Assembly (NCBI GenBank): GCA_009733575.1 | Contig: ML769397.1 | Coordinates: 248,001-312,000, forward strand | Direction of reading: 5' to 3' | Length of the DNA: 64,000 nucleotides | DNA from: Gymnopus androsaceus JB14 | Lineage: Eukaryota > Basidiomycota > Agaricomycetes > Agaricales > Omphalotaceae | Part shown: positions 11,271-22,715 of the stretch, one piece after another | Position numbering within the stretch: position 1 is the first letter of the stretch | Layout: each line of letters begins with the position of its first letter | The notes under the pieces: generated by a model | What the model was told of the DNA's origin: nothing | Seen by the model: the letters and a program-made list of their open reading frames with translations, nothing else | Database searches by the model: none | Translations under genes and position numbers: made by a program

Positions 11271-13818
11271 ACTCGAGGATGCTCGTACAGAAGATCTATG
11301 ACCAGTCACAATAACGAAACGCAAGCCACAGGATGTCAGCGTCGGACCTCGGTCGCATGGAATAATGGGTTCGATCGATGAGGACTACGATAATGCTTAA
11401 TCAAGGTGGGATTTGCACTATACAATACTTTCCACTCTTTCCCTCATCTGCATAAGCTTATTTTCTAACAGAAATACGACAAAAATTCTGGCGCTCTGTA
11501 GAATCGATTCATGGGCAAATCATGTGGCCATATCCTCTTCCAAGACCACCACATTTACGCGGACTATTGATGGCAATAGGCCTCAATAGGCACTCATTTC
11601 TGTATGACGTTTATGCTCTTTACCCTCTATCACTCTTAGTACCAAACCGTTACCGATAACTGTTCTGGCGCTGATGTTAATCCGCCTCTCGCTTCAGCGT
11701 CCTCTATCTCCGAGCAACTCAATACATAAGCCGTATCCGCTACAGAGTAAGAGGGAGGAGGCACATAATCTCTACAAGCCCACCGTTTTGTGGCTAAGAT
11801 CAAAATCGCTCGTGTCTGCAGGATGAGCGGAACTGGTTGATATCTCCGCAATAAGCCAGGTGAGTGACATTCTTATCATACGGTGGAGATGTCTGACTTT
11901 CTTTTTCACCAGCGTCGTTTCTACGAGCAAATCCGATAGAAACGACAGTGAATCTTTTCCTCCTCCGACAATGTTGCTGGGGAGCGCTACCAATATGAAC
12001 TCTACCTTGACTTTATCGTTCTCCGACTTCTTTATGAGGGAACACCATATCCCAAATTTGTATCTATGTACGACAATTCGGATCCGGACTTTCCTCCCTT
12101 ACATGTCTGCTGCTCTCCTCTCCTCCCGTTGCCGTCACTGTTACCAACTCTGCTACTCCTTCCATGGCCTACGCTCATTCTCACCATTCCGAGTCCCAGC
12201 CTGCTCACCCTTCCTTTGGCCTTTATCAATGCGGAGGTGATGCCACCGAGATATTAGAGACCGAAGATTCTCATACATCGTAGGACTTACACGGGGACCG
12301 TTAGTCTTCTGGCTTACTTCGAGCGTCTGAGCTTCAGGTTTGGAAAAGAGATTGAAAGAGACTTTTGTCAACACTTAGAGTCAAAGGAGTCAGAAGAATT
12401 TCGTCCGAGAACAGGTAACGTCCTATCTTCTTTGGGTATACTAGTACTGATTGACATACAGAGCATAAATATTGGTGAACTGTGATGGGTTCATTCAAAA
12501 TCTTTGTCTCTCGGAAAGAGCTTTTGCTTTCGCTTGAGATTCAACTAGACTTGTTCAGAATACTTTTGGCCTTTGTCGTTACTACGCTGTTTTGGCTGTC
12601 CTGACCGCGGTGTTCGACATCTCTTAGGATGACGATGATGCCACCGTTCGAACAGATTGCTATGATTTTAGCCTATCTCCGACTCTACTATCACTATCGA
12701 CCTCCCAAAAATCATTGGACTCGAACATCGCCGCGTCTACACTCAAGCTGAGAGGCCGTCTGTACGCTTCTATGTTCAAAGATCTGGGTTTTTTGGGGGG
12801 CTTACATGGTTTATTTACTTACAGAAGTAGGAGACTCTCACTGTCAAGCCTCGTCTCTGCCTTGGAACCGTGTTCAATTTACATTTACGTCGTCCTTGTC
12901 CTCACCTTCTTGTGTATGGAAGGACGGATTTCCACCTATCTATACGACCTGCGACATTTTCGCCGCCTTCACCTTCATCAATACGCCTGTACAACGAAAC
13001 AGAAGTTAGAGAAGGAAGCAAAGGACTCTGCATCGACAAACTGAACCTGGCTTTTGTGGCTTTTGCGTCGGTTTCGTTTCTGGCTTGGGGAGTTGTTTGT
13101 AAAATGGCAGTTTTGGATCATGTCTTTTAACGGGCTCCCTTCGCAGGTACTTGCATAGACATTTTTTCTGCTCTCGGTTCTACATCTTTGGACTTTCTAG
13201 AATAGGCAATCAATGTTGAACAGTATGCAAGTACTAATGGCTCGATTCGGTGATCCTGCGGTGATCAGATACAAGTGCAAATTGTCTTTCCACTGTATGC
13301 TTCCTAGGACTTTGTTGTATCAAATTTTCACTGTAGTCATACCTCATACCAAGTAATCCCGCTCCCATCAACATTTGTTATGGAGATAAATGGAGGGTTG
13401 AGATTACCAGAGGTTTGTGGTGAGTTTCATTCCTATCATTATTTTACGATCTGAAGCAAGAATTTCTCCATGCTTTACAGCGACGATGGACAACGAGAAG
13501 GACCTCAACTGCCACAGGAGGTCACCCATTGGCTCACGCACCAAGGTTAGATTGCGACCGCAGCCGATACTTCACAGCTAATTGAGCGTGTAACAAGCAC
13601 AGTAATTTATTCAAAAGCTTCTAACAACATTTTACTGGATTCAACGCACTCAACTCTTGAGTCAAGCCCAAAAAAAGTAAAATAGTGGTGGGCAAGCTCA
13701 GTCAAAATGCAGCGCCAGCAGGGCGTGACGACATTAGATTGCAGGGTCTTTTCCGAACTAGGCGAATGCTCATGTGAGAGCTCTCCACAGCTTTAAGCAG
13801 TTTCACCGTTCTCTCTCT

Positions 13819-13850
<32 letters not shown>

Positions 13851-13880
13851 TTCACACTCACTCACTCACTCACTTACACA
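11271..13880. other. Region with unresolved fragmentary exons
   Basis: No gene could be modelled with confidence. On the + strand, 11990-12260 has a readable stretch (YELYLDFIVLRLLYEG then PYPKFVSMYDNSDPDF) followed by Pro/Leu-rich sequence, and 12300-12420 reads LLAYFERLSFRFGKEIER. Both could be exons of an upstream part of the membrane protein at 13.9-15.8 kb or of a separate decayed gene. The - strand frames here are short. Confidence 0.35.
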
Positions 13881-13895
13881 CACTCTCTCTTTCTC
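13811..13895. repeat. CT microsatellite followed by CACT repeat
   Basis: Nearly pure CT dinucleotides (with a CCAT interruption) over about 40 bases, then repeated ACTC/CACT units and a second CT run. It lies just upstream of the first plausible exon of the membrane-protein gene. Its Ser-Leu reading frame is simple sequence, not protein. Confidence 0.85.
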
Positions 13896-13938
13896 TCTCG
13901 GGTCTTCTCTGGTCACTAGCCCCTTCCTAATTTTTTTC

Positions 13939-15817
13939 ATGAACGAGACAATCAACACCTGGTATTTTACTGCACGGATTATTGTCCATGTGGCAATGCT
14001 GCTTTTTTCCCCAGTAATGTTTTTTATCACCCTGGACCCGTTTGCGCTCCTTATGTATTTGCCCACTCTAAACCTCTGCGCTATGTGTGTTTGACCCACA
14101 CCTTTCATAATGATACTATAATTTGTTGATGTCTTGATAACAGGGATTATTTTACAAGTCGTTATCGACCCCACCAAGTGCTCTACTTTTCTTTGAGTGT
14201 TCTGAATGGTGTATTTTTTATCAGCTGTTTTCTGCTTTATCGGCGAAAACCCTACCGACATTCCTGTTCTCTTCTTTGTCGACTCATGGTATACTTCTCC
14301 GATTGATGACATTCCTCCAGTGACTAACGATCGCTTCCATACAGGAATGTCATAATTAACTCGGCCGTCTTAGGGCTCTACACCCTCTCACTTGTCTTTT
14401 TTATCTGCTGGCTTCGATTTCGTGAACAGCATCCACTTCGCCTTTTATTCGCTATCCCGAATAAAACACCTAGACCCAATCAGTCCCCTCTATCTCGAGT
14501 CCTCTTGGGGCGAAAACGCAGCGACGATGAGCGGCAGATTATAAAGGAGCAGGTGTCGACCGTTATATTCAGACATACCATTTTTCGTAAACACCCGTGA
14601 GTCTTTCGTCTATTCATCCGGGATCCAGTCTGATGAAGCACCTTGCCACCAGCTTCGAGCCTTCCAGCTTAGGCATCGTACGGGGTTTAGGTAGCGTTTT
14701 ATGTCAACGCCATTTTGGTGGTATACGCGATCGACTTGTATTCAGAAATCAATACGACATCCAATTCACTATTTACCACCCAGACGACTATGGTAGCTAC
14801 TGAAAATACCGCCGACACCACTAGTGGCAATATTATGGCAGGTTATGGTAGAGGGATGGTCTTTTTCATAGTACGTACCATTCACTTCATGAATCATAGA
14901 CGAAGTCTGATTATGACTTGCAGGCAATGTCCTCAACAACACAAGATGCGCTTTCAGATCTGGCGATATCCGTCGACGGATCGGACGTTCCATGCTCCCC
15001 ACAGTTCTCAGTTTTCAGCGGGACCAGTTCTGCACGCAACTGTACTTCTGATTCAGAAGTAGGTATCATAGAGATCAGCACCTCATCTAATTCCACTATC
15101 TCAGTGTGGGTGATGAACTCGGATACTTCTACTTCAGGATGGGAGGAAACGGCAGCGAGCCTCTCCCCTCCTTATTTTCTTCTTCCAAATAGGATTGTAA
15201 CTGGATCAACATACCTCTCCGAGTACATTATTACTAATAATTCGTCGATTACATGGGTCTCATATGTCATTGGTACGTATCCCGTAATTACATTGACATT
15301 CACCCTACTTAAAATAAAGAATCAACAATCTAGCTAACCCTCAAACTGTCTCTCTGTCGAACACAACCTCGCTGAAACTTGACGCATCCCTCCCTACCTT
15401 ACGTAGCCAGATGTACATGCCCGTGGAAGAATTCACATCTTCGACGACCTTAACAGCTATCTTGAGTGCTCTCTCCAAAGCCGGTGGACTCTTTGCCAGC
15501 GCCAACGGATTTTTCGTCTTGCTTTTTGGACGCTCAGTCTGGGCTGTTATTGCAGGTTCGTATTCTATTTCCGTCTGTTTCTTTCATCAATAATAATAAT
15601 AATAACTATGTGTTTTTGACTCTCAGGTGGAAGGCCCCTGTCCCCATTCGGTATCTTCGGATGGATTCCTTCTGTGAAAAGAAATATCCATCTCCATTAT
15701 CCGCTTCTGCAGAGTGAGTGTGAGAAGGGAGGAATGGCGAGCTTTGTGGAGGAGGTTGGCATGAATGTTGGGATCGTCACTCACAGAGAAGTCCTCTGCG
15801 AGAACAAAGCGATCTGA
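13939..15817 (+). CDS. Multi-exon integral membrane protein, unidentified
   Basis: Several hydrophobic exons in sequence support one gene, although the 5' end is uncertain. Pieces seen: 13939-14080 (MNETINTWYF..., two hydrophobic stretches); about 14222-14570, joined by a GTATAC...ACAG intron at about 14289-14344 (DIPVLFFVDSW then NVIINSAVLGLY and FFICWLRFREQHP); about 14694-14870 (AFYVNAILVVYAIDLYSEIN, then GRGMVFFI); 14924-15270, a Ser/Thr-rich probably lumenal part with N-glycosylation-type NXS/T sites; and 15337-15555 with LSALSKAGGLF and a membrane segment NGFFVLLFGRSVWAVIA. The last exon, near 15627-15817, reads GRPLSPFGIFGWIPSV and ends ENKAI. The layout, with a Gly-rich final membrane segment before a short cytosolic tail, resembles hypothetical membrane proteins common in Agaricomycetes. 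No transporter signature was recognised. Function unknown. Confidence 0.5.
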
Positions 15818-16229
15818 AAAGCATGTACATTACGCACGGCCAATATTATGCATCGTATCCTAGCCATATCCGCCGTACAAATTGTAACAAGATTTCGCCA
15901 CGTTCAAGGAGGCTACAGAGCATGGATTTGCTGCCATTGCAGAAAGATCAACGAGGATATACTATATAGTGGTCCTACTGCAAGATGTGCGGAAGGTCGA
16001 GGATATTAAATGCTTTACTCTTAAGTATGTTCTCCAAGTTCATTTGATTTCCGTTTACTTACGAATTCTTCAAATTCCACAGCCGAAATATCTTACGGAG
16101 TGAAAAACCTGATTTTAGCATCAACTCGATCGAATTCTAAAATCACATTAAAAAGAAAAACGACACTGGGATAAGGGTGGGAGGGTAGCGAAATTTTTTG
16201 CGTCCTACACCATCATCGACATCTATCAA

Positions 16230-16385
16230 GACACTTTCGCAGCTATTATGCAGTCTTTGTGCTCATGCGATGTATTCACCGCCGTTGTCCCAAAGCTGCA
16301 CTAGATGAAATACCGGCAACCCTGGCCAAAATTGAAGGTGCACAAACGGTATGTTCCAAGTTTTCGTTTTTACTTAGTTTAGCCT
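16230..16385 (+). pseudogene. Deleted copy of the small coiled-coil ORF
   Basis: Aligns to 3590-3830: same FAAFMQS-like start region and the same ending around GCACAAACGGTATGTTCC. The 88 bases corresponding to 3652-3739 are missing (CCAAAGCTG joins directly to CACTAGATGAA), which removes most of the coiled coil and shifts the frame. Confidence 0.65.
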
Positions 16386-17059
16386 AACTGGCAAAATCCC
16401 TAGGGTAGTTTTTGGCCGACTTCAATTGATGTAGCATCCTGTCTTAGATATGGAATGCAGATGTAAGTAGTAGCGTGCTTCAACTTGCCCACTGTATCTT
16501 GTAATTTGCTCACCTTCTTGGATCACGGTTAATGTTGCAACTCTCCCTATATGGAAATCATGGCCAGTTCATTCAACTATGTTATGTATAAAGAATTTAC
16601 GGCGACAAAATACAGTCTCGGAGACGTTTAGCGGCTCGATGATCATGGTGAAGCAGATAGATTGAAACTGAAAGCAAATGAGTCCTTATTCGCGACTCTA
16701 CTCAATGACCAGATCAGTCATGGCCTGTCGCAGGATGGTTCCAAGTTGGTTCAGGCTGTTACAAGGATTCAAATCATCCAATTTTGCGACACAAGTGTCT
16801 GAAGGCGGAGGATGATAGGCTCTGGTCTCAATGTTGCGTTAGTCACCTCCTCGTCCACTCCACCATGCAACATTGTTGGATGCATATGGTCGATTGCTGA
16901 TACCAGCTCCGGCTCCGCTTTGTCCTCAAAATGTTTCGCTAGTTTAGTGATAGGCTCAAATGATTTTTATATTACACAAAGATTCCCAAGATACAGCAAT
17001 GCGTACTCCGTCAAGCGCGACCATTCACAATGTACAAAAACTGGTTACTGTACAAAACA
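16386..17059. other. Intergenic part of block B
   Basis: No supported gene. Corresponds to 3823-4623 of block A. Confidence 0.4.
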
Positions 17060-18603
17060 TCACCATGATTCATGAGGACGCCCCGGTTTATGATAGGAAT
17101 GACACCTTTCCATTTGTTCTTTTCCAACCCAGACAACAATGCGCGCACCCATGCTGCGAAGCCTTGCAACCTCGTACTCAGCCTCTTCTCGCAAATACTC
17201 TGTGAAGAGGGCAGGAACATTCATATCCAGTATCTTTTCCAGCGTAGGCATCCAGGAGAAGATAAGGGTGATGTCGGAATGGCCCGAATTGAGAGCCACA
17301 ATGAGGTCAGGCTTGCTACGAGGGTTTTGCCGAATGTAATCGTGATACACCTCGGTATGCGTGGACCAAGTTCGACGTCCTCCAACTGCCTGGCAATCTG
17401 GGCATGCTCGATTGTCAGGCTTAGTGGGTACTATGGCCTCAGGACCAATGAAGCGAAGGTGCAGGTGCTTGAGACGGGGGAAGTGATGAAGGATCTCCTC
17501 TGCCATGCCGCTGGTTCCAAGCTCGCGACTGGAGGCACCAACAACGTGGATCGAGAGAGACACGCAAGTCGATATCTTGGGAATTGCCTTCTCCAAGCCA
17601 GATATCATCGTGAAAGGGAACGATTCGCTCTCGGTGGAGAGCTGGCCAACACCGGCAACAGCCTGTGGACTGTGACTTCGGAAACTGCTCGCAAGCATGC
17701 CATACATGATGGCTATGTCAGCTATACCACTTGCTTCTTGGCTCAGTGCACGGTGGTAATGATCCCAGCCAGTATATGAAGCCATTGGGACGTATCTGCC
17801 ATGCTTTTTGGGGGACGGATTCATCATTGAGCCGAGGTCTCTGAGCCTCTTCCGATCCAGATGATAGTCGATATCTGTACGCTTGGTAGCATGCAAGAGC
17901 GCTAGCATATCACACTGTTCCTTTGAATGAACCGTTGGCAGCTTCAATTTGCATTTGTCGGAGCAATATCGAGCGAGCTGGCATTTGGGACAAGACGCGA
18001 AGGATTTAATGGGTCTGGTTTGGTAGGGAGTCTTGAAGCAGACTTCACAGACAACCTCACGCCTGTTAGTATGTAAATAGAACGATGAGACGCAGCCACG
18101 AAAGAGGAAAAGATAGATCACTAACTTGAAGATTGTTGTAGCACAGGCTTCGCAAGGCTCGTGCTGGTCTGGATTTATTGACTTTAAGATTTCTCTGCGC
18201 TCGTCCTAGCAAAATGTTGTCAGCCCAAGAGTACTGAGCTCAGATCCTAGCTACGCACCTGTCGCTTGACAAGCTCTGCAAGCGTGACGGAAGATTCACC
18301 ATCGATCTCGAGGTCGTATTTGTTGACCTCTTGGAAGCGAGGACAATAATGCTTGTGCCGAAGCTTCCAGTCCTTTTTCTGGCAAGCAGGGCTACCTGTA
18401 GGACGTGCTTGTTCAGTGACGCGTCTGAAGATAAAAAACGAGTGGCACTGACAATAAGAAACGCGATGACATAAGGAACACTTTTTCAGAGTGATGTGAG
18501 CGCCTGAAGGTTGGAAACACCAAGAGCATAACATGTCCCCAGCGACTTCAAGCATCGTATGCTCAGGCGCGCAGACCCATGGAGGACGATCTTGAGCCAT
18601 CAT
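17060..18603 (-). CDS. Double-MYND zinc-finger protein, MSS51-like C-terminus (copy B)
   Basis: Starts at MMAQD (18603); the ATG at 18654 is in frame but not shared with copy A. Exon 1 must be spliced internally: removing the GTCAGT...CTACAG intron (about 18397-18453) changes a broken finger into a canonical MYND, CSWC, KKCSLC, YCSPAC, HKHYC. A short exon (about 18111-18188) reads DERREILKSINPDQHEPCEAC. The last exon (about 18070-17060) adds CEVCF and a second MYND-type finger, CPKCQLARYC, CKLKL, HSKEQC. The C-terminal half (SFPFTMISGLEKAIP, SIHVVGASSREL, HHFPRLKHLHLRFIGPE, IVALNSGHSDI, WMPTLEKIL) resembles the C-terminal domain of the Mss51 mitochondrial splicing-suppressor family. MYND fingers usually bind proteins; Mss51 promotes COX1 translation in yeast. 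No mitochondrial targeting sequence is evident, so a duplicated, diverged role is as likely. Confidence 0.75.
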
Positions 18604-18859
18604 GGTGGTTTGAGAATGAGCACAAAGAACCTTTTTGTTTAGCGGGCTGGCCACATGGCATCAGAACTTAGGCGACTGAGTTTCCCTTGAATTCCAAACA
18701 TCTAGAAATTTCACATCGCTCAGAATAATCGCTCAGAGCAACTGATAAACTAGGGTAATATATTTTTAAAAAACTTGATCAAGTGCAACCAAGCTAACGA
18801 GTGAACAGAAAGAAAGTCAAATATACTCGAGGAATACAAAGATCAATGCATATAATCGA

Positions 18860-19605
18860 TTTTCAAGCCAGGTAGTCCGATTAATTTGTTCATCGTAACG
18901 GAACCCTCACAGCGTCACCTTCTGCAACCGAATCAATCCAGGACTAATTCTTTCACTGTCATCCGGCCACCATCGTGAAAGGACTAGAGGCCAAGTCAGA
19001 CGGATAGGACACTGCGTTTTGCTCGTGATGCTGCAGCGCAAGATATGTGACCTTTGGAAGAAAGATCTGACTACCTTCACTGTAGGTCAATGCTCTGAGC
19101 AGAGGGTTGACATCAAATTGAAGTCTATTTAACGGCAATGATTGGAGATCGGAGAATATGCCTATTATTGCTGCCAAGTTCTGCGTGAAGAACTCTGCAT
19201 CGTTCCCGTCGAATTCATCCAATGACGACAAAGACATCAGGCCACGCCCGCAAACAATCAAGCGTTCAAGGAGAGGAAGGGTAAGCCAGCATAAGTGGTC
19301 GTCGTAGCTCCAGTCATAGTATCGATTTCAGGATTTCAATGCAGACGGCAATATGGAGATGTTGGAGGTGAGTCCTCGGCATACTGGAAGGTTAATTTCG
19401 AGGTCGACAGAATCTTTGCATGCATCAAAGTGTTTAGATAGGCAGCGACATCAGATATGGAATAATCCGAGGCAATGCTTAATGTGGTCAATTGTACCAC
19501 AGGAAACACTAATGCTTTCCATAAAGCAATAGAGTACGTGATCCCTATAATTTGGATATGGTGCAGTTTGGGTGCATCCGAGAACGCCTGGAAGTAGTTG
19601 AAGTC
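18860..19605 (-). pseudogene. F-box protein C-terminal fragment
   Basis: Contains family motifs in order but in several frames: a piece like ALVFPVVQLTTLSIAS at about 19500, then LERLIVCG, SLDEF, IGIFSDLQSLPLNRLQFDVNPLLRALTYSEGSQ (frame 19261-18959) and the KVTL end near 18910. The whole N-terminal half, with the coiled coil and F-box, is missing; at its right edge the sequence jumps into the 3' flank of the next copy (19605). It is a decayed fragment. Confidence 0.8.
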
Positions 19606-20059
19606 GGATTACATTCTTGCGCCTCGAAATGAAAACGGGTTTTGTAAATGACTAGCCGTTTTACACCAATCAGATTGTCAAGGCTGCAGGTTATTTTGAA
19701 CGATAAATCTCCAGCGGCTGACTTCGACGTGCATAAAGCGTGTACTGAAAGCTCGAAGCTTGAGTCGTGATTGAAAATTCACAGCAAATGACCATCACTA
19801 ATATGTAACTGTAAAACTGTACAACGTCGTAGAATAAAATTGTATGTACACTGAAAAACGCTAATATCTATGAGCTTGAAAAAGTCAAATTAAATCGCAA
19901 GTAAACACAAAGAAAGTCAAACATATTCAGGAGAACACAAAGATTGGAATTGTGAGACGATTTCAAGCCAGATAATTCAGATATGAAAGTGATTTTTTTC
20001 GTCGTAATAAAACCCCCGCAGGGTCACCTTCTGTAACCGAACTACTCCAGCACTGGTAG

Positions 20060-21422
20060 CTCTTTCATCTGGCCACCATCATGAAAGGATCATCGTTGTC
20101 AAGTTATCGGGAATGCGGCTTGGGTGTCTGCTCGTCAATCTGCAGCCCAAAATATGTGAGCTTTGGAAGAAGGACCTGATTGCCTTCAGTATGGGTCAAT
20201 GCTCGGAGGAAAGGATTGATATCAAATTGAAGCCTATGTAGCTGCAATGATTGGATTTCGGGGAACATGCCTATTGTCACCATCAAATTTACCGTCAAAG
20301 TCTCCACATCCTTCCCATTGAAACCCTCCAAAGTTAAGCACGATAGTCGACGTAGCAGAGCGGCGCTGGAAATCGGCTAAATTTGTAAGGGTATCACTGA
20401 TATCTTCGCCACAGTACCCGCAAAGAGTCAGGCGTTCGAGGAGAGGAAGGGTAAGGCAGCATATGAGGTTATCGTACAAGTTATGGCAGACGATTTTGAG
20501 GGATTTCAATGCAGGCAACAATATGGACATGTTGGAGGTGAGTCCACGCCGCAATGGGAGGGCAATTTCGAGGCTGACAAGATCTCTGCATGCATGTACA
20601 ATGTCTATATAGACAGCGCAAGCTGCATCGGATATGATAGATTCCGAGGTAAAGCTTAACGTGGTCAGTTGCTCTACAGGGAACACCAATGCTTGTAATA
20701 AAGCAGGAGAGCACGCAGGGCCCCTTGATTTGGACATGTTGTAGGTTAGGGTGCATCCAAGAACGCCCGGATTTTACCGAGGAAAGGGTGCCATTCACTG
20801 CGCTCGAAGGAAAGAGTGACCTGTTCCAATTGAGAAAAGGAAGAGCGTGGTAGATTGAAAAGGGCAGCGTATGACTTCGGATACCCCCCTACATCCAACG
20901 TTCGAATTTGGTGACGACATTCCAAGATTCGCTCCAGAAGCGGCGCAGACACATCTCGATATAAAGAAATATACACGTCCAAGGGAAGACTTCGACTCCG
21001 ATGAGCCCACTTTTTAACCCATTCAACGTCGGCCAAGACTTTTGTGCGATCATTAATGCATAGCTTAGACCAAAGTTGGGGAGTCGCAAGAGCGACTTTT
21101 CTCCAAGCCATGCACACACTGGTAAGGTTGCGCATGTATAAGACAGCGACAAGCTTGGAATTGAAAATACCATCTCTTAGGATGACATGCGAGTTGAAAG
21201 ATTTTGGAAAGAATCTCCACCGGAATTCGACGGACAGGCGAGAGAATGTTTCGGAACGTAGCAAGCTCGGCGAGTTTCGCGTCTGTTTGACGCGTCAACT
21301 CGGAGATTTGAGCCTCGAGACTCTCTGCTTGTTCTCGAAGGAACGCTAACTCGGTTGGTTCAAGCCATATTGGCTCTTCGATACGATTCTGTGATAGATA
21401 TTGCGACATTCCTGATGGAGTA
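20060..21422 (-). pseudogene. F-box protein pseudogene in block B
   Basis: Full-length relative of the gene at 9550-10995. It starts MSQYLSQNRIEEPIWLEP (about 21409) with coiled coil and F-box (RRIPVEILSKIFQLACHP), then breaks. The reading moves between frames 21430-21065, 21264-20746, 20737-20234 and 20331-20104. Frame changes lie near 21180 (after ACHP), near 20750 and near 20330, and the final GLEI end is also out of frame. The first 80 residues are still well preserved, so an F-box-only truncated product is conceivable, but no full receptor can be made. Confidence 0.85.
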
Positions 21423-21568
21423 TTGCTCAATAGAGAGATTAGCTACGAAACAAAGACTTACCTGAAGATGAGGTCGAGATTTTGAGAGGATGGCGGTTAG
21501 GACTTAGCTAGGTGGATAATCAAGCGCCGACCACCGGCGTTAAACTTAATTGCTGCTTGCTTACAACC

Positions 21569-22365
21569 ATGACTTCCGTTGAACATCTGTCTCCTACCTC
21601 AACTGCTAGATTCTCCCTACCTTCCAAACCTCCTGTCGGCCCAAAACCAAACATTTATGAGAGGAATCTAAATAAGACTAGGGTTGCAGAGGTTTCCGCC
21701 TCTTCCTTCAGCTTTCTCTTCTCAGAAGTCGTGCAGTACACTCAGAAACGCGTCAGTGGGGTCAACGATCTGGAGAAAAGGTCTGCGCCATTCGAATTTT
21801 TGCCGATATATCTCATCTTTTAGGCTTAACACTCTTGGATACCGCGTTGGCACGCGCGTTCTTGAGCTTACTGCTTATCGTGCAGAGTCTTCATCCAAAG
21901 CGCCCAAACGAGAAACTCGACTGTTACCCGCTCTCATGGCTATACATACGCAAGTCTGGAGAGCAGTCTTTGGAAAACCAGCTGATGCGATTGAAAAGAG
22001 TGTAGAAAATGTAGATGAATGTGCGTGCTTTATTCGTTCGGGTTTCTTGTACGATTAACGAATATTCGTCTGCAGACATGATAATCGACAACGATCCTCT
22101 CATTGAACGACATATATCTGTGCCGAAAGACCTTTCAGGCCTCAGCTGTTCGTCATTTTCTGCTGGAATCGTCGAGGCAGTTTTGGACGGTCTGGGTTTT
22201 GTGCGTCGCAGGCTCTGTTATCCAAGTTTTCTTCTGACAAGTCTGATCTCATAGCCGGCTCGCGTCACCGCACATCATACACCCACAACAACTCATCCAA
22301 CTCGTACCACCATTCTCATCAAGCTGGAAAAGTCCGTACTGGAGAGAGAGGATGTCTTGAAGTGA
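21569..22365 (+). CDS. TRS31: TRAPP complex subunit 5 (Trs31)
   Basis: Four exons: 21569-21780, 21824-22020, 22076-22200 and 22255-22365, all with GT-AG introns of 43-55 nt. They add to 645 nt, that is 214 residues plus stop, with the frame kept throughout. TRAPPC5/Trs31 is a core subunit of the TRAPP tethering complexes that act as Rab GEF for Ypt1/Rab1 at the ER-Golgi and Golgi. Diagnostic stretches: NIYERNLNKTRVAEVS, FSFLFSEVVQYTQKRV, RVGTRVLELTAYRAE, HTQVWRAVFGKPADAIEKS, IDNDPLIERHISVPKDL and SSFSAGIVEAVLDGLGF. Length and the TRAPP/Bet3-like order match the family. The start is the only ATG before the conserved core, with a short variable N-terminus. It stands back to back with the F-box pseudogene of block B, about 150 bases apart. 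No anomaly seen. Confidence 0.95.
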
Positions 22366-22715
22366 TGTGGCCAGAGGATGGAACTATGGGCTCTTCTCAG
22401 TAATGCCGGAAGACATACGTTGGTCTGGGTAGGTCCTTCAATCCAGACCCTTCGTGTTTTCAATTTGAAAGCATTCTACCCGGCCTCATGCTACTATGTA
22501 CTTACCTATTATTTAACAGGAATCTGTACTTATTTCATCGGGGAAATCACTAGGAATCGCATCCCACCATGTATTTCTGCGTAATGAATGGATATCAAAA
22601 AGAAAGCACGAATAATGAATGTATGTATATCAGATGATAAAGACTCGAATGGGCGAAAACCACAGAGAGAGCGCTTTCCCGCCACTTTCCTGAGAAGTCG
22701 CGTCAATATCCAAAC
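22366..22715. other. Intergenic between convergent genes
   Basis: Lies between the convergent TRAPPC5 (+) and the membrane protein at 22716-24484 (-). Probably 3' UTRs and terminators; no defined signal recognised. Confidence 0.5.

Larger units (their letters stand above)
15850..21515. repeat. Segmental duplication, block B
   Basis: Direct copy of block A (see 2938-11090). It starts about 30 bases after the stop of the membrane-protein gene and ends about 50 bases before the TRAPPC5 start, so the duplicated segment sits exactly between two single-copy genes. It contains a deleted small coiled-coil ORF, the intact-looking MYND gene, an F-box fragment and an F-box pseudogene. Confidence 0.8.

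Noticed and set aside
13774..14094. Frame with a long SLSLSLSHSLTHSL stretch
   Set aside because: The N-terminal half is the CT/CACT microsatellite. Only the part from the Met at 13939 was used, as a possible exon.
17072..17779. 235-codon + strand frame
   Set aside because: Antisense shadow of the MYND gene; its frame follows the codons of the real gene and has no domain.
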